Below are positions 21,601 to 29,712 of a stretch of 64,000 bases of DNA, one piece after another. The notes under the pieces were generated by a model. The model worked only from the letters and a program-made list of their open reading frames with translations, made no database searches and was not told where the DNA came from. The stretch is taken from assembly GCA_963776935.1 (NCBI GenBank), contig CAVZOP010000002.1:1240001-1304000 (forward strand). The letters run 5' to 3'. A program made the position numbers and the translations under genes. Every line of letters begins with the position of its first letter. Positions within the stretch are counted from its first letter, which is position 1. This DNA comes from JALOLG01 sp963776935. GTDB taxonomy: Bacteria > Actinomycetota > Acidimicrobiia > Acidimicrobiales > Ilumatobacteraceae.

Positions 21601-23955
21601 CGGCATCACAGCGTTCCGGTGGTCGTCAGCAGGGTTTCCACGAGGACGAATTCCTGCGCGGGTTGCACCCGTTGATGGCGGCCCGGCTGCGGCTCTCCCA
21701 ACTGCGGAACTTCACGATCGAGCGCCTCCCCGCTGGCGACGACGTCTACGTGTTCCACGCCCAGGGCACGCGACAACCCCGACGACGAGCGGCTGTTCGC
21801 CCTGGCCGAGGTCCGCGACCTCACAGCCGTGCACGACGACACCGGCCGCGTGGTCGTGCTCCCACAGCTCGAGCGGGTCCTTCTCGAGGCCCTCGCCGGT
21901 CTTCGCCAGTTCCAGGCCCCACGGCCGCCCGAGCGGCGCCTCCAGTGGAACCGAGTGCTGCTGCACGTGTGGCAGCCGTTCCTGCTCGACCACAGCGACA
22001 TCCAGAACGTCGCCCGCCGGCTCGCTCCAGCGACCGAGGGGCTCGGTCTCGAGCGCATCGAGGTGCGCTGCCGCCGCCCTGATCCTGTGGATGGCGAGCT
22101 CCACGACCGAGTCCTACGTCTCTCCAACCCCAGCGGTACCGGCTTCGTGCTCACCGAGGGCGCACCCGTCGACCGAGCCGCTCCGTCCGCTCGACGAGTA
22201 CACCCGCAAGGTGGTGCGCGCAAGACAACGTGGCACGCCGTACCCCTACGAGATCGTCGACATGGTCACGGCGCCACTCGCCGGCGGACGATCGGAGATT
22301 GCAGGCGGCTCGTTCACCGAGTACGACCTCGAGGGCGACCATCTGGTACAGGTCGTGCGTCCGTACGGTCGCAACACCGCGGCGATCGTGGTAGGCGTCG
22401 TTCGCAACGTCACCGAGCGATACCCCGAGGGCATGGCACGCGTGACCCTGCTGGGCGACCCGACGCGCATGCTGCGGTTCGCTTGCCGAGCCCGAATGCC
22501 GGCGGATCAACGCCGCCCTCGACCTGGCCGACGAGCTCGACGTCCCCGTCGACTGGTTCGCCCTCTCGGCGGGGGCGAAGATCGCCATGGACAGTGGCAC
22601 CGAGAGCATGGACTGGATCGCGGCAGTGCTGCGGCGGATCATCGAGTTCACCCAGCGAGGTGGCGCCGTCAACGTGGTGGTGACCGGCATCAACGTCGGC
22701 GGCCAGCCGTACTGGAACGCCGAGGCCACGATGCTGATGCACACGAAGGGCATCTTGGTGATGACGCCCGACTCGGCGATGGTGCTCACCGGCAAGCAGG
22801 CGCTCGAGTACTCGGGCGGGGTGGCGGCCGACGACAACTTCGGCATCGGCGGCTACGAGCGCATCATGGGGCCCAATGGCCAGGCCCAGTACTGGGCACC
22901 CGACCTCGACGGCGCGATCGGCATCCTCCTCGGTCACCACGCTCACACCTATCGTGGCGCCGGGTGAGCGCTTCCCCCGGACGACGCCCACCACCGATCC
23001 GATCGACCGTGATGTGTGCAAGCCACCCCCACCACCTGGACGACAGCCCGTTCGCGACGGTGGGCGACATCTTCTCCGAGAGATACCAATCCCGACCGGC
23101 AAGCTGGCCTTCGACATCCGAACGGTGATGGCCGCCGTCGCCGACCAGGACCACGAGCCGCTCGAGCGTTGGCCGGCGATGCGCGGCGCCGACACCGCAG
23201 TCGTGTGGGATGCCCACCTCGGTGGCCACTCGGTCGCCCTGTTGGGAATCGAGTCGAGGCCACTCCCCCGCCGTGGCCTGGTACCCGCCGATGGGCCCGA
23301 CAGCTTCTCGTCAGGCACGCTGTTCCCGCTGTCGTCGAAGAAGCTGGCCCGCGCCATCAACGGCGCCAGTGGCAACCGGCCGCTCGTCGTGCTCGCCAAC
23401 CTGTCGGGGTTCGACGGCTCGCCGGACTCGTTGTGCTCGCTCCAGCTCGAGTACGGCGCCGAGATCGGTCGTGCGGTCGTGAACTTCCGCGGACCGATCG
23501 TGTTCTGTGTGATCTCCCGCTTCCACGGTGGCGCGTTCGTCGTGTTCTCCCAGGCGCTCAACGACAGCCTCGAGACGATCGCGGTCAAGGGCTCGCGGGC
23601 CTCGGTGATCGGTGGCGCCCCGGCCGCCGCGGTCGTGTTCGCCGGCGAGGTGAAGGCACGCGCCCGCGCCGACCTGCGAGTCACCGAGCTCGAGGAGTTG
23701 ACCGCCAAGGCCGAAGGGGCCGAGCGGGCCGTCCTACGTTCCCGCTTGGCCGACGTCACCGCCACCGTGCGCTCGGAGAAGCTGGGCGAGGTGGCGTTGG
23801 AGTTCGACCAGGTGCACAGTGTCGAGCGAGCATTAGAGGTGGGTTCGGTCAGCATGCTCATCTCGGCGGAGCGGTTGCGCCCCGCACTGATCGACGCCGT
23901 CGAGCGGGGCATCCGCCGCGAGCTCGAGCGCCAACCGACACCGCCCGTCCGCTGA
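18692..23955 (+). CDS. Acetyl-CoA-carboxylase-like megafusion: BC-like, BCCP, central region, carboxyltransferase (frameshifts)
   Basis: A chain of about 1755 codons has the order of eukaryotic acetyl-CoA carboxylase. A biotin-carboxylase-like N-terminus (RIAVVDADEMALRLIRAV, about 18720-19060) passes almost directly to the late BC part: VHAVVDGDGKALI, then HAVTEMTTGIDLVKLQLHVA and HTIAVRLHAQDADRHM (19360-19740). Most of the ATP-grasp lobe with its glycine-rich loop is absent. The biotin domain has VVESMKLET (lysine codon 20255). A central region of about 600 residues follows (20400-22200). The carboxyltransferase halves show LTGKQALEYSGG and IGGYERIMGP, then LANLSGFDGSPDS and SRFHGGAFVVFSQ. 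It would make malonyl-CoA. ATG 18692 overlaps the synthase stop. The last part, 23085-23955, is free of breaks. Confidence 0.72.
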
Positions 23956-23970
23956 TCATCCCGACCGGAG

Positions 23971-25584
23971 TCAGCCGGTGGCGGCCACCAGGCGATGGAA
24001 CGCCTTGGCGAATCCGTCGACGATCTGGTCGTGGTCGGGGACGAGGTCGGCGTCGCACGCGATCCCGACGAACACCTTGCCGTCGTAGGTATAGATCGTG
24101 AAGCACATCGGCTGGTTGCCCGACAGCGGCGCCCAACCCACCATCCCCTCGACCTTCCGGCCGGCCAGGTAGACGGGCAGCGGTGGGCCCGGCACGTTGG
24201 TCAGCACACCGATGGCGCGGTTGGCCAAGAGGTCGACCGACGCGCGATACACCGTCTTGCCCAGCCCGGAGATGACCTCCTGGACGCGGAAGGCAAGCGC
24301 CGCCTCGTGCCCGCCCTTGATCCGGCCCATCCGGTGACGGACCACGTCGAGCACCTCCAACGGGTCGGCGATGTTCGTCGGCAACTCGAGTTGGACGATC
24401 GCGAAGCTGTTGCCCAACTCCTCAGGCAACGTTGTGTCGAGTGCTTTCAGGTTCACCGGGATCATCCAGTTGACCGACGCGGACACAGCGTCGTGGGCGT
24501 CCAGATAGGCGCGCAGGGTTCCGGCGACACAGGTGACCAACACGTCGTTCACCGTGGCGTGGTTGGCGTGGGCGACGGCCTTGACGTCGCCGAGGCTCAG
24601 CGACGACGACCAGGCGACCGCCTTGCGAGTGCCGACCGCACCTGTCCAGCAGGTCGTGTCGTTGCGCGTGCCGAGCAGCAGCTTGCGGGCGAAGTCGATG
24701 TCGCCCGGCGCAGCAGAGAACAGATCGATCAGCGGGCCGCCATCGGCCGGCCGCGGACGCATCGCAGCGCGCAGCCACGAGGCGGTCGACTCCGCCGACG
24801 CGGCCGCCAGTGTGGCGGCGCTGTGGGCGGCGCCGACCGGATTGGTGACCGCTGTCCGGGCGAGCTCGACCGACTCACCCACCGCGCCCGCGGCGCCGTG
24901 CACGAGTGAACGGCCGAGCGCGCCGAGCCGCTCCGATGTCACCCCCACCGGATGGCTCACGACGTCGCCGACGGCGCCGGCCACCTGACCGGCGAGCTCG
25001 GCCAGATCCTTGGTCACCGACGCCGCCCCCGCGGTCAGCTCGTGTCGCAACGGCTGGCCCGGCGCCGCCGTCGCGGCCGCGTGCAGGTGGACCGGCGGGG
25101 CGAGGATCGCACCGCCCTCCGGCGCGGCGTCGAAGAGACTCATCGCCAACTGCACCATGCGGATGCCGTCGGCGATCGCATGGTGGCTGCGGGTGAAGAG
25201 CGCGCTCCCGCCGTTGTAACCGTCGACGAGGTACATCCGCCACAGCGGTGCGCCGCGATCGAGTGGCACCGTCCGCTGCGAAGCGATCAAGTGCTGCAAC
25301 GTGGCGTCGTCACCGGGCTCGGGCAGGACGACGTGCTCGATGTGGGCGTCGAGGTCGACACCGGGCTGCTCGTCCCAGTACCAGGCGCCGTCCTCGTCGC
25401 GCCGGGCCACACTGCGGAACACCTGATAGCGATCCCACAACCGCTCCCTCACCACGGCGCGCAAGCGGTCCCATGCGATCGGCGCCGCGGTCCAGACCAG
25501 CGAGTCGACGACCATCAGGTTGGTGGGACGGTCCATCTCCAGCCACAGCGCGTCCTGCACCCCGAGTCGCCGACGTTCACTCAT
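23971..25584 (-). CDS. Wax ester synthase/diacylglycerol acyltransferase (WS/DGAT, Tgs family)
   Basis: This 537-residue enzyme esterifies an acyl-CoA with a diacylglycerol or fatty alcohol to form storage triacylglycerol or wax ester at the membrane. The catalytic HHxxxDG motif is present as SHHAIADGIRM near residue 140. The N-terminal LGVQDALWLEMDRPTNLMVV and late NVPGPPLPVYLAG with MCFTIYTYDGK are typical of the family. I start at ATG 25584, preceded by GGAG, rather than at the upstream in-frame codons. It converges on the carboxylase gene with only 15 bases between. In Mycobacterium tuberculosis the homologue tgs1 is DosR-controlled, and a candidate box lies 68 bases upstream here. Confidence 0.9.
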   Translation of the reverse strand: MSERRRLGVQDALWLEMDRPTNLMVVDSLVWTAAPIAWDRLRAVVRERLWDRYQVFRSVARRDEDGAWYWDEQPGVDLDAHIEHVVLPEPGDDATLQHLIASQRTVPLDRGAPLWRMYLVDGYNGGSALFTRSHHAIADGIRMVQLAMSLFDAAPEGGAILAPPVHLHAAATAAPGQPLRHELTAGAASVTKDLAELAGQVAGAVGDVVSHPVGVTSERLGALGRSLVHGAAGAVGESVELARTAVTNPVGAAHSAATLAAASAESTASWLRAAMRPRPADGGPLIDLFSAAPGDIDFARKLLLGTRNDTTCWTGAVGTRKAVAWSSSLSLGDVKAVAHANHATVNDVLVTCVAGTLRAYLDAHDAVSASVNWMIPVNLKALDTTLPEELGNSFAIVQLELPTNIADPLEVLDVVRHRMGRIKGGHEAALAFRVQEVISGLGKTVYRASVDLLANRAIGVLTNVPGPPLPVYLAGRKVEGMVGWAPLSGNQPMCFTIYTYDGKVFVGIACDADLVPDHDQIVDGFAKAFHRLVAATG

Positions 25585-25651
25585 TTCTCGCTCCTGTCCG
25601 GCAACATGGTCCGACACGGCCATGATGGCCCGGCGCGGTCCACGTCGACCA

Positions 25652-25665
25652 GGGTCGATGGTCAC
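25652..25665. promoter_or_regulatory. Candidate DosR-like box upstream of WS/DGAT
   Basis: GGGTCGATGGTCAC matches GGGNCNNNNGNCCC at 7 of 8 fixed positions and lies 68 bases before the start at 25584. Confidence 0.25.
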
Positions 25666-25745
25666 CGAATCGCGCCAGCGGAGACGTCATCGCGGCGCCG
25701 TCGCTGATCGTCGTGGCGCCGGACGGGAGCGGGGCGACGCGCGGA

Positions 25746-25769
25746 AACGGGGCCGCGAGCGGCCCCGTT
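25746..25769 (-). terminator. Hairpin terminator after the granule-protein-like gene
   Basis: AACGGGGCCG, loop CGAG, CGGCCCCGTT forms a perfect 10-base-pair stem 23 bases beyond the stop of the gene at 25793. On the minus strand the stem is followed by a short T run (TTTCC). It separates that gene from the WS/DGAT gene. Confidence 0.65.
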
Positions 25770-25792
25770 CCTTGTTCCTGTGACGGCAGGGT

Positions 25793-26146
25793 TCAGGCTG
25801 CCTTCACTCCGATTCGACGTACCGCCGTGGGCTTTGCGGCCGCCCGCTTGGCGACGGGTGCCTTGTGCTCGAGGCGCACCAGCGCCGGATGCATCGCCTT
25901 CATCATCTTGCGGACGAAAGCGGCCTGATGGTCGACGACCCGCCGGCGGAACTTCAGCTGGCTGTCGACGACCTCCGTCAGCGTGGGCACCTGGTCGAGG
26001 AACGCCCATTGCGGACGTTCGGGGACGTACTCGGCGACCGACTCAGCAGCCCGGCCCGTGAACCTCACGATGGGCTCCTCCAGACGAGTCACGCTCGTCA
26101 GGTAGCCGTCCTGCCACTTCTTGATATTGGTCATCACGGTGGTCAT
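25793..26146 (-). CDS. Small basic-tailed protein, phasin/granule-protein-like
   Basis: This 117-residue protein starts MTTVMTNIKKWQDGYLTSV after an excellent GAGGAGGTG site. The body is helical and amphipathic (LTEVVDSQLKFRRRVVDHQA), and it ends in a lysine/alanine/proline-rich tail (APVAKRAAAKPTAVRR). That layout resembles PHA phasins and the HBHA-like actinobacterial lipid-droplet proteins, and the gene sits next to WS/DGAT. I do not recognise it as a named family, so a coat or anchoring role on lipid inclusions is an inference. It has its own promoter and terminator. Confidence 0.6.
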   Translation of the reverse strand: MTTVMTNIKKWQDGYLTSVTRLEEPIVRFTGRAAESVAEYVPERPQWAFLDQVPTLTEVVDSQLKFRRRVVDHQAAFVRKMMKAMHPALVRLEHKAPVAKRAAAKPTAVRRIGVKAA

Positions 26147-26158
26147 TGCCACCTCCTC

Positions 26159-26175
26159 TGAGCCTTTCGGGCTCA
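26159..26175 (-). promoter_or_regulatory. Short inverted repeat at the predicted 5' end of the granule-protein-like transcript
   Basis: TGAGCC, TTTCG, GGCTCA is a perfect 6-base inverted repeat just upstream of the ribosome binding site. It overlaps the predicted transcription start near 26174. It could be an operator or a 5' leader hairpin. Confidence 0.35.
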
Positions 26176-26180
26176 GTTTC

Positions 26181-26209
26181 AGTATGCGCCTCAGTGCTAA
26201 TATTTGCAA
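26181..26209 (-). promoter_or_regulatory. Sigma-70-type promoter for the gene at 26146
   Basis: On the minus strand TTGCAA (26209-26204) and CATACT (26186-26181) are separated by exactly 17 bases and lie 35 bases upstream of the start codon. The stretch is AT-rich against its surroundings. Confidence 0.5.
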
Positions 26210-26236
26210 GCGATCTGATATGTGACAGTTAGCACT
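26193..26236. promoter_or_regulatory. Inverted repeat AGTGCTAA / TTAGCACT around the promoter
   Basis: Perfect 8-base arms lie at 26193-26200 and 26229-26236, 28 bases apart. One arm lies inside the promoter spacer and the other upstream of the -35. This suggests an operator. The half-site sequence is that of CIRCE but the arms face the other way and are too far apart, so HrcA is not implied. Confidence 0.45.
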
Positions 26237-26256
26237 TGACCGCAGCGGGCGTCGGT

Positions 26257-28114
26257 TCAGCGGTCCCCCGACCGGCCCCGCCGAAGGGCTTCGATGAGCT
26301 CCGGAATCGCGTCACCGACGTCGCCGACGACCCCGAAGTGCGGCCAGCCGGAACACGACGGCGTTCGGGTCGCGATTGATGGCGACGATCGTCGCCGAAT
26401 CCTGCATCCCGACGACATGCTGCAGCGCACCGGAGATGCCACAGGCCACGTACAGGCGTGGGTGGACCGTGGCGCCGGTCTGACCGACTTGTTGGGCCCG
26501 TTCGGCCAGCCCCGCCTCGACCGCGCCGCGGGACGCGGCGACCCGCCCGCCGATCGTCTTGGCCAGGTCCTCGATGAGATGCCAGCTGGCGGCGTCGCAT
26601 CCGGCGCCACCGGCGATGACGACGTCGGCGTCGCGGAGGTCGACATCGGCACCACTGATCCGGCGCTCGAGAACCTCGACCCGCAGATCCGTCTCGGACA
26701 ACGACACGTCGAGCCGGACGACGCGGGGCCGGCGGGGAGCCTCACGCAGGTCGAACACGCCCGGCCGGACGGTCGCCATCTGTGGCCGCGCTTCGGGACA
26801 CAGACACGTCGCCAGCACACCGCCGGCCATCGCCGGACGCACCATGTGCAGCAGCCCGTCATATGTCGTGCCGAGGCGGGTCCAGGAATCGACGTACAGA
26901 TCGGTGCAGTCCGCCGCCAAGCCGGTGTCGAGCATCGACGCGACCCGGGGCGCGAGGTCACGTCCGGTCGTCGTGGCCGCGAACAGGACCGCCACCGGCG
27001 CTCGATCTCGGACCGCGTCGGCGATGACCCGCGCGTAGGGCTCGGCCAGATAGGTGGTCAAGGCGGGATCTTCGGCGAGGTAGACCACATCGGCTCCGTG
27101 GCGGCCGGCGTCCTGTACCGCCGAGCCGGCCGCGGCCGAGAGCACGACCGCGCCGACCCCGCCACCGAGCGCGGGAGCGAGCGTGGTTGCTTTCGACAGC
27201 AACTCGAGCGTGGCGCGATCCAGGGTGCCGTCGGCCATCTGGCCCACGACCCACACGCTCGCGTCGCCATCGTGTCCGTTCCCACCGGGCCGTTCCCCGG
27301 GCGTCTCGGGCACGTCCGCTGCTGCCGCGACTCGTTCTCCCGCCGTGAACGCGCCCCGGTCGACCAGCTCGCGTACGAGGTCGTCGTACCCGAAGCCGTC
27401 CCCATCGACATACCTGCAGCCGCGGTCGGGCCATGGCGACGGAGTCATCCTGGCGACCTTGGTCGGTGAGGCCGCCAGACCGACCTTGGCCGGGTCGAGA
27501 CCGATCTCGTCGGCACTGACGACTTCCACCGTGGCCGCCGCGGCCCGGCGTCGCCCGGGCAACGTCGGGTACCGAGGCGCGTAGCCGGTTTCGCTCACGG
27601 TGACCACCGCCGGCAGAGGAAGGCGCAGACGCTCGAATCCACCTTCGACCACGCGACGCGCGATCAGCGACTCGCCGTCGACGGCGAGCGACTCGCAGCC
27701 GGTCGCCTGCGGCCATCCGAGGCGTTGCGCCACGGAGGGTCCCACCTGGCCGGTCTCGCCATCGATCGCCGAGATCCCGCACAGCACCAGGTCGGCGCCG
27801 CCGATCCACTCGATGGCCGCCGCCAGAGCGTTGGCGGTCGCCCAGGTGTCCGAGCCCGCCAGTGCGTGGTCGCACAACAACACGGCCCGGCCGGCACCGG
27901 CGGCGACGGCTTGACGGAGCGCTTCCTCGGCCCGGCGTGGGCCCATCGACAACGCGCACACCTCGTCGGCGAGCTGCACCGCGGCTTCGATTGCGTGCAT
28001 GTCGGCAGGATTCGTGATGGCCGCCGCCGACCGGTCGATGGTTCCATCGGCGCGAACACCCACGCCGCCGAGTCGCAGATCAGGAACCTGCTTGACGAGC
28101 ACGATCGCTTTCAT
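26257..28114 (-). CDS. Fused electron-transfer flavoprotein EtfB-EtfA (one frameshift)
   Basis: A single chain of about 618 residues joins EtfB (residues 1-260, MKAIVLVKQVPDLRLGG, CGISAIDGETGQVGP) to EtfA (from about 285, VWVVGQMADGTLDRATLELL). The FAD-binding C-terminus shows VHPRLYVACGISGALQHVVG and INRDPNAVVFRLA. One extra base near 26342 moves the last 30 codons into another frame, where HFGVVGDVGDAIPELIEAL completes the family ending at 26257. ETF collects electrons from acyl-CoA dehydrogenases, such as the one at 8527, or takes part in flavin-based bifurcation. The AMP-versus-FAD state of the EtfB half cannot be judged from sequence alone. Confidence 0.85.
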
Positions 28115-28266
28115 CGGACTCGCCGGGCCTCCGACCTCATACGGTCATCGTCGGTCATCGAAACCGTCGTCGGTAGAGGACATCGTCCCTACCCGTGCGC
28201 AAACGGTGCACCCCGACGCGCGCTCCCATGGCGCCCCATCGCCGCCCCGCGGACCGACGTCGGTTG

Positions 28267-29712
28267 TCAGTGCCTCGCGCTGAGCTCGACGGTGGTCCCG
28301 CGGAGGTACTCGTCGATCGTGGCGGCGATGCGCTTGCCGTCGCCCATCGCCAGGATGACGGTGGCCGAACCGCGCACGATGTCGCCGCCGGCGAACACGC
28401 CAGGCAGGTTGGTCATGCCGTGCTCATCGGCCGCGAGGTACCCACGATTCGTCAGGGCGAGGTCCGGCGACGACGACGTGAGCAGCGGGTTGGCGCGGGT
28501 ACCGACCGCGACCACGACGGTGTCACATGGAATGACCCGTTCCGATCCCTCGATCGGCACGGGCGCTCGCCGCCCCGACGCATCGGGCTCGCCGAGTTCG
28601 GTGTCGACGCAACGCAGCCCGGTGACCCAGCGGTCGGCGTCCCCTTCGATGGCGATCGGGCTCACCTGGAACTCGAACGTCACGCCCTCCTGCTCGGCGT
28701 GGTGAACCTCCTCGATCCGCGCGGGCATCTCCGGTCGATTGCGCCGGTAGACGATCGTCGCCCGTTCGGCACCGAGGCGCCGCGCCGTACGGACCGAGTC
28801 GATGGCCACGTTGCCTCCACCGATCACGACCACACGTCGGCCGTGGAGGACGGGTGTGTCGGCGTCGGGGAACGCGTAGGCCTGCATCAGGTTCACGCGG
28901 GTCAGGTACTCGTTGGCCGTGTAGACGCCCTTCAGCCCCTCGCCAGGGATGTCGAGGAACATCGGCAGCCCGGCGCCGACGGCGATGAACAGGGCGTCAA
29001 AACGGTCACGCAGGTCGTCGAGCGTGTAGGTGCGCCCGATCACCACGTTGCACTCGAAGTGGACACCGAGGGCTTCCAGCCGGTGCACTTCGTGCTCGAC
29101 CACCTCGTTGGGGAGCCGGAACTCGGGGATCCCATAGGACAGCACGCCACCTGGCAGATGCAGGGCCTCGTACACCGTCACGTCGTGCCCACGGCGGGCC
29201 AGCTCGCCCGCTGCCGTGAGACCGCCCGGGCCGGACCCGACGATCGCCACGCGCTTGCCGGAGGGCTCGAACGCCGACTCGTCCTCGTGCAGATGGCCAC
29301 GAGCCCAGTCGGCGACGAAGCGCTCGAGATGTCCGATGGCCACTGGCGCGCCCTTGCGGCCCCTGACGCATTCAGCCTCGCACTGGTGCTCTTGCGGACA
29401 CACCCGACCGGTCACCGCCGGCAGGGCGTTGTCACCGAACAGAACGCTTGCCGCCCCGGCGAGGTCGCCGTCCTCGATGTGCCTGATGAACGTGGGGATG
29501 TCGACCGCCACCGGGCAACCCTCGACGCAGGTCGCACGCTTGCACGCCAGGCAGCGTTGCGCCTCGAGCATCGCCAGCTGCTCGGTGAACCCGAGGTTGA
29601 CCTCGTCGAACGTTCCCGACCGCTCGCGCGGATCGCGCGCTGGCATCTCCTGACGGCCGATCGCCAGTCGTTCGCGCTTCGAGAGCGGCTCACCGCGCAC
29701 GCCGTCACTCAT
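28267..29712 (-). CDS. nfnB: NADH-dependent ferredoxin:NADP+ oxidoreductase, large subunit
   Basis: This 481-residue flavoprotein belongs to the GltD/NfnB family. The N-terminal iron-sulfur domain shows RCLACKRATCVEGCPVAVDI and GRVCPQEHQCEAECVRGRKG; the CK-x4-C-x3-CPV spacing is that of NfnB/SudA rather than GltD of glutamate synthase. FAD site: VAIVGSGPGGLTAAGELARR. NADPH site: VVVIGGGNVAIDSVRTARRL. C-terminal FAD contact: GVFAGGDIVRGSATVILAMG. With the small subunit it forms a cytoplasmic bifurcating transhydrogenase linking NADH, NADPH and ferredoxin. A sulfide dehydrogenase (SudAB) activity is an alternative. Its ATG overlaps the small-subunit stop by four bases. Confidence 0.85.
   Translation of the reverse strand: MSDGVRGEPLSKRERLAIGRQEMPARDPRERSGTFDEVNLGFTEQLAMLEAQRCLACKRATCVEGCPVAVDIPTFIRHIEDGDLAGAASVLFGDNALPAVTGRVCPQEHQCEAECVRGRKGAPVAIGHLERFVADWARGHLHEDESAFEPSGKRVAIVGSGPGGLTAAGELARRGHDVTVYEALHLPGGVLSYGIPEFRLPNEVVEHEVHRLEALGVHFECNVVIGRTYTLDDLRDRFDALFIAVGAGLPMFLDIPGEGLKGVYTANEYLTRVNLMQAYAFPDADTPVLHGRRVVVIGGGNVAIDSVRTARRLGAERATIVYRRNRPEMPARIEEVHHAEQEGVTFEFQVSPIAIEGDADRWVTGLRCVDTELGEPDASGRRAPVPIEGSERVIPCDTVVVAVGTRANPLLTSSSPDLALTNRGYLAADEHGMTNLPGVFAGGDIVRGSATVILAMGDGKRIAATIDEYLRGTTVELSARH

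Noticed and set aside
9120..23085. Pseudogenisation of the whole PUFA locus
   Set aside because: Breaks are single-base, very dense and cancel in places, with codon bias intact in each segment. That pattern fits sequence error better than decay, though reads are needed to settle it.
26193..26236. CIRCE heat-shock operator (HrcA site)
   Set aside because: CIRCE is TTAGCACTC-N9-GAGTGCTAA. Here the arms are in the opposite order and 28 bases apart, and no chaperone gene follows.
28176..28189. GAGGACATCGTCCC upstream of etfBA as another DosR-like box
   Set aside because: It is palindromic (GGAC-ATC-GTCC) but the half-site spacing is one base short and it matches only 6 of 8 fixed positions.
28267..29712. 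Glutamate synthase small subunit (GltD)
   Set aside because: The N-terminal cysteine spacing (CLACKRATCVEGCPV) and the overlapping NfnA-type partner point to Nfn/Sud. No glutamate synthase large subunit is nearby.
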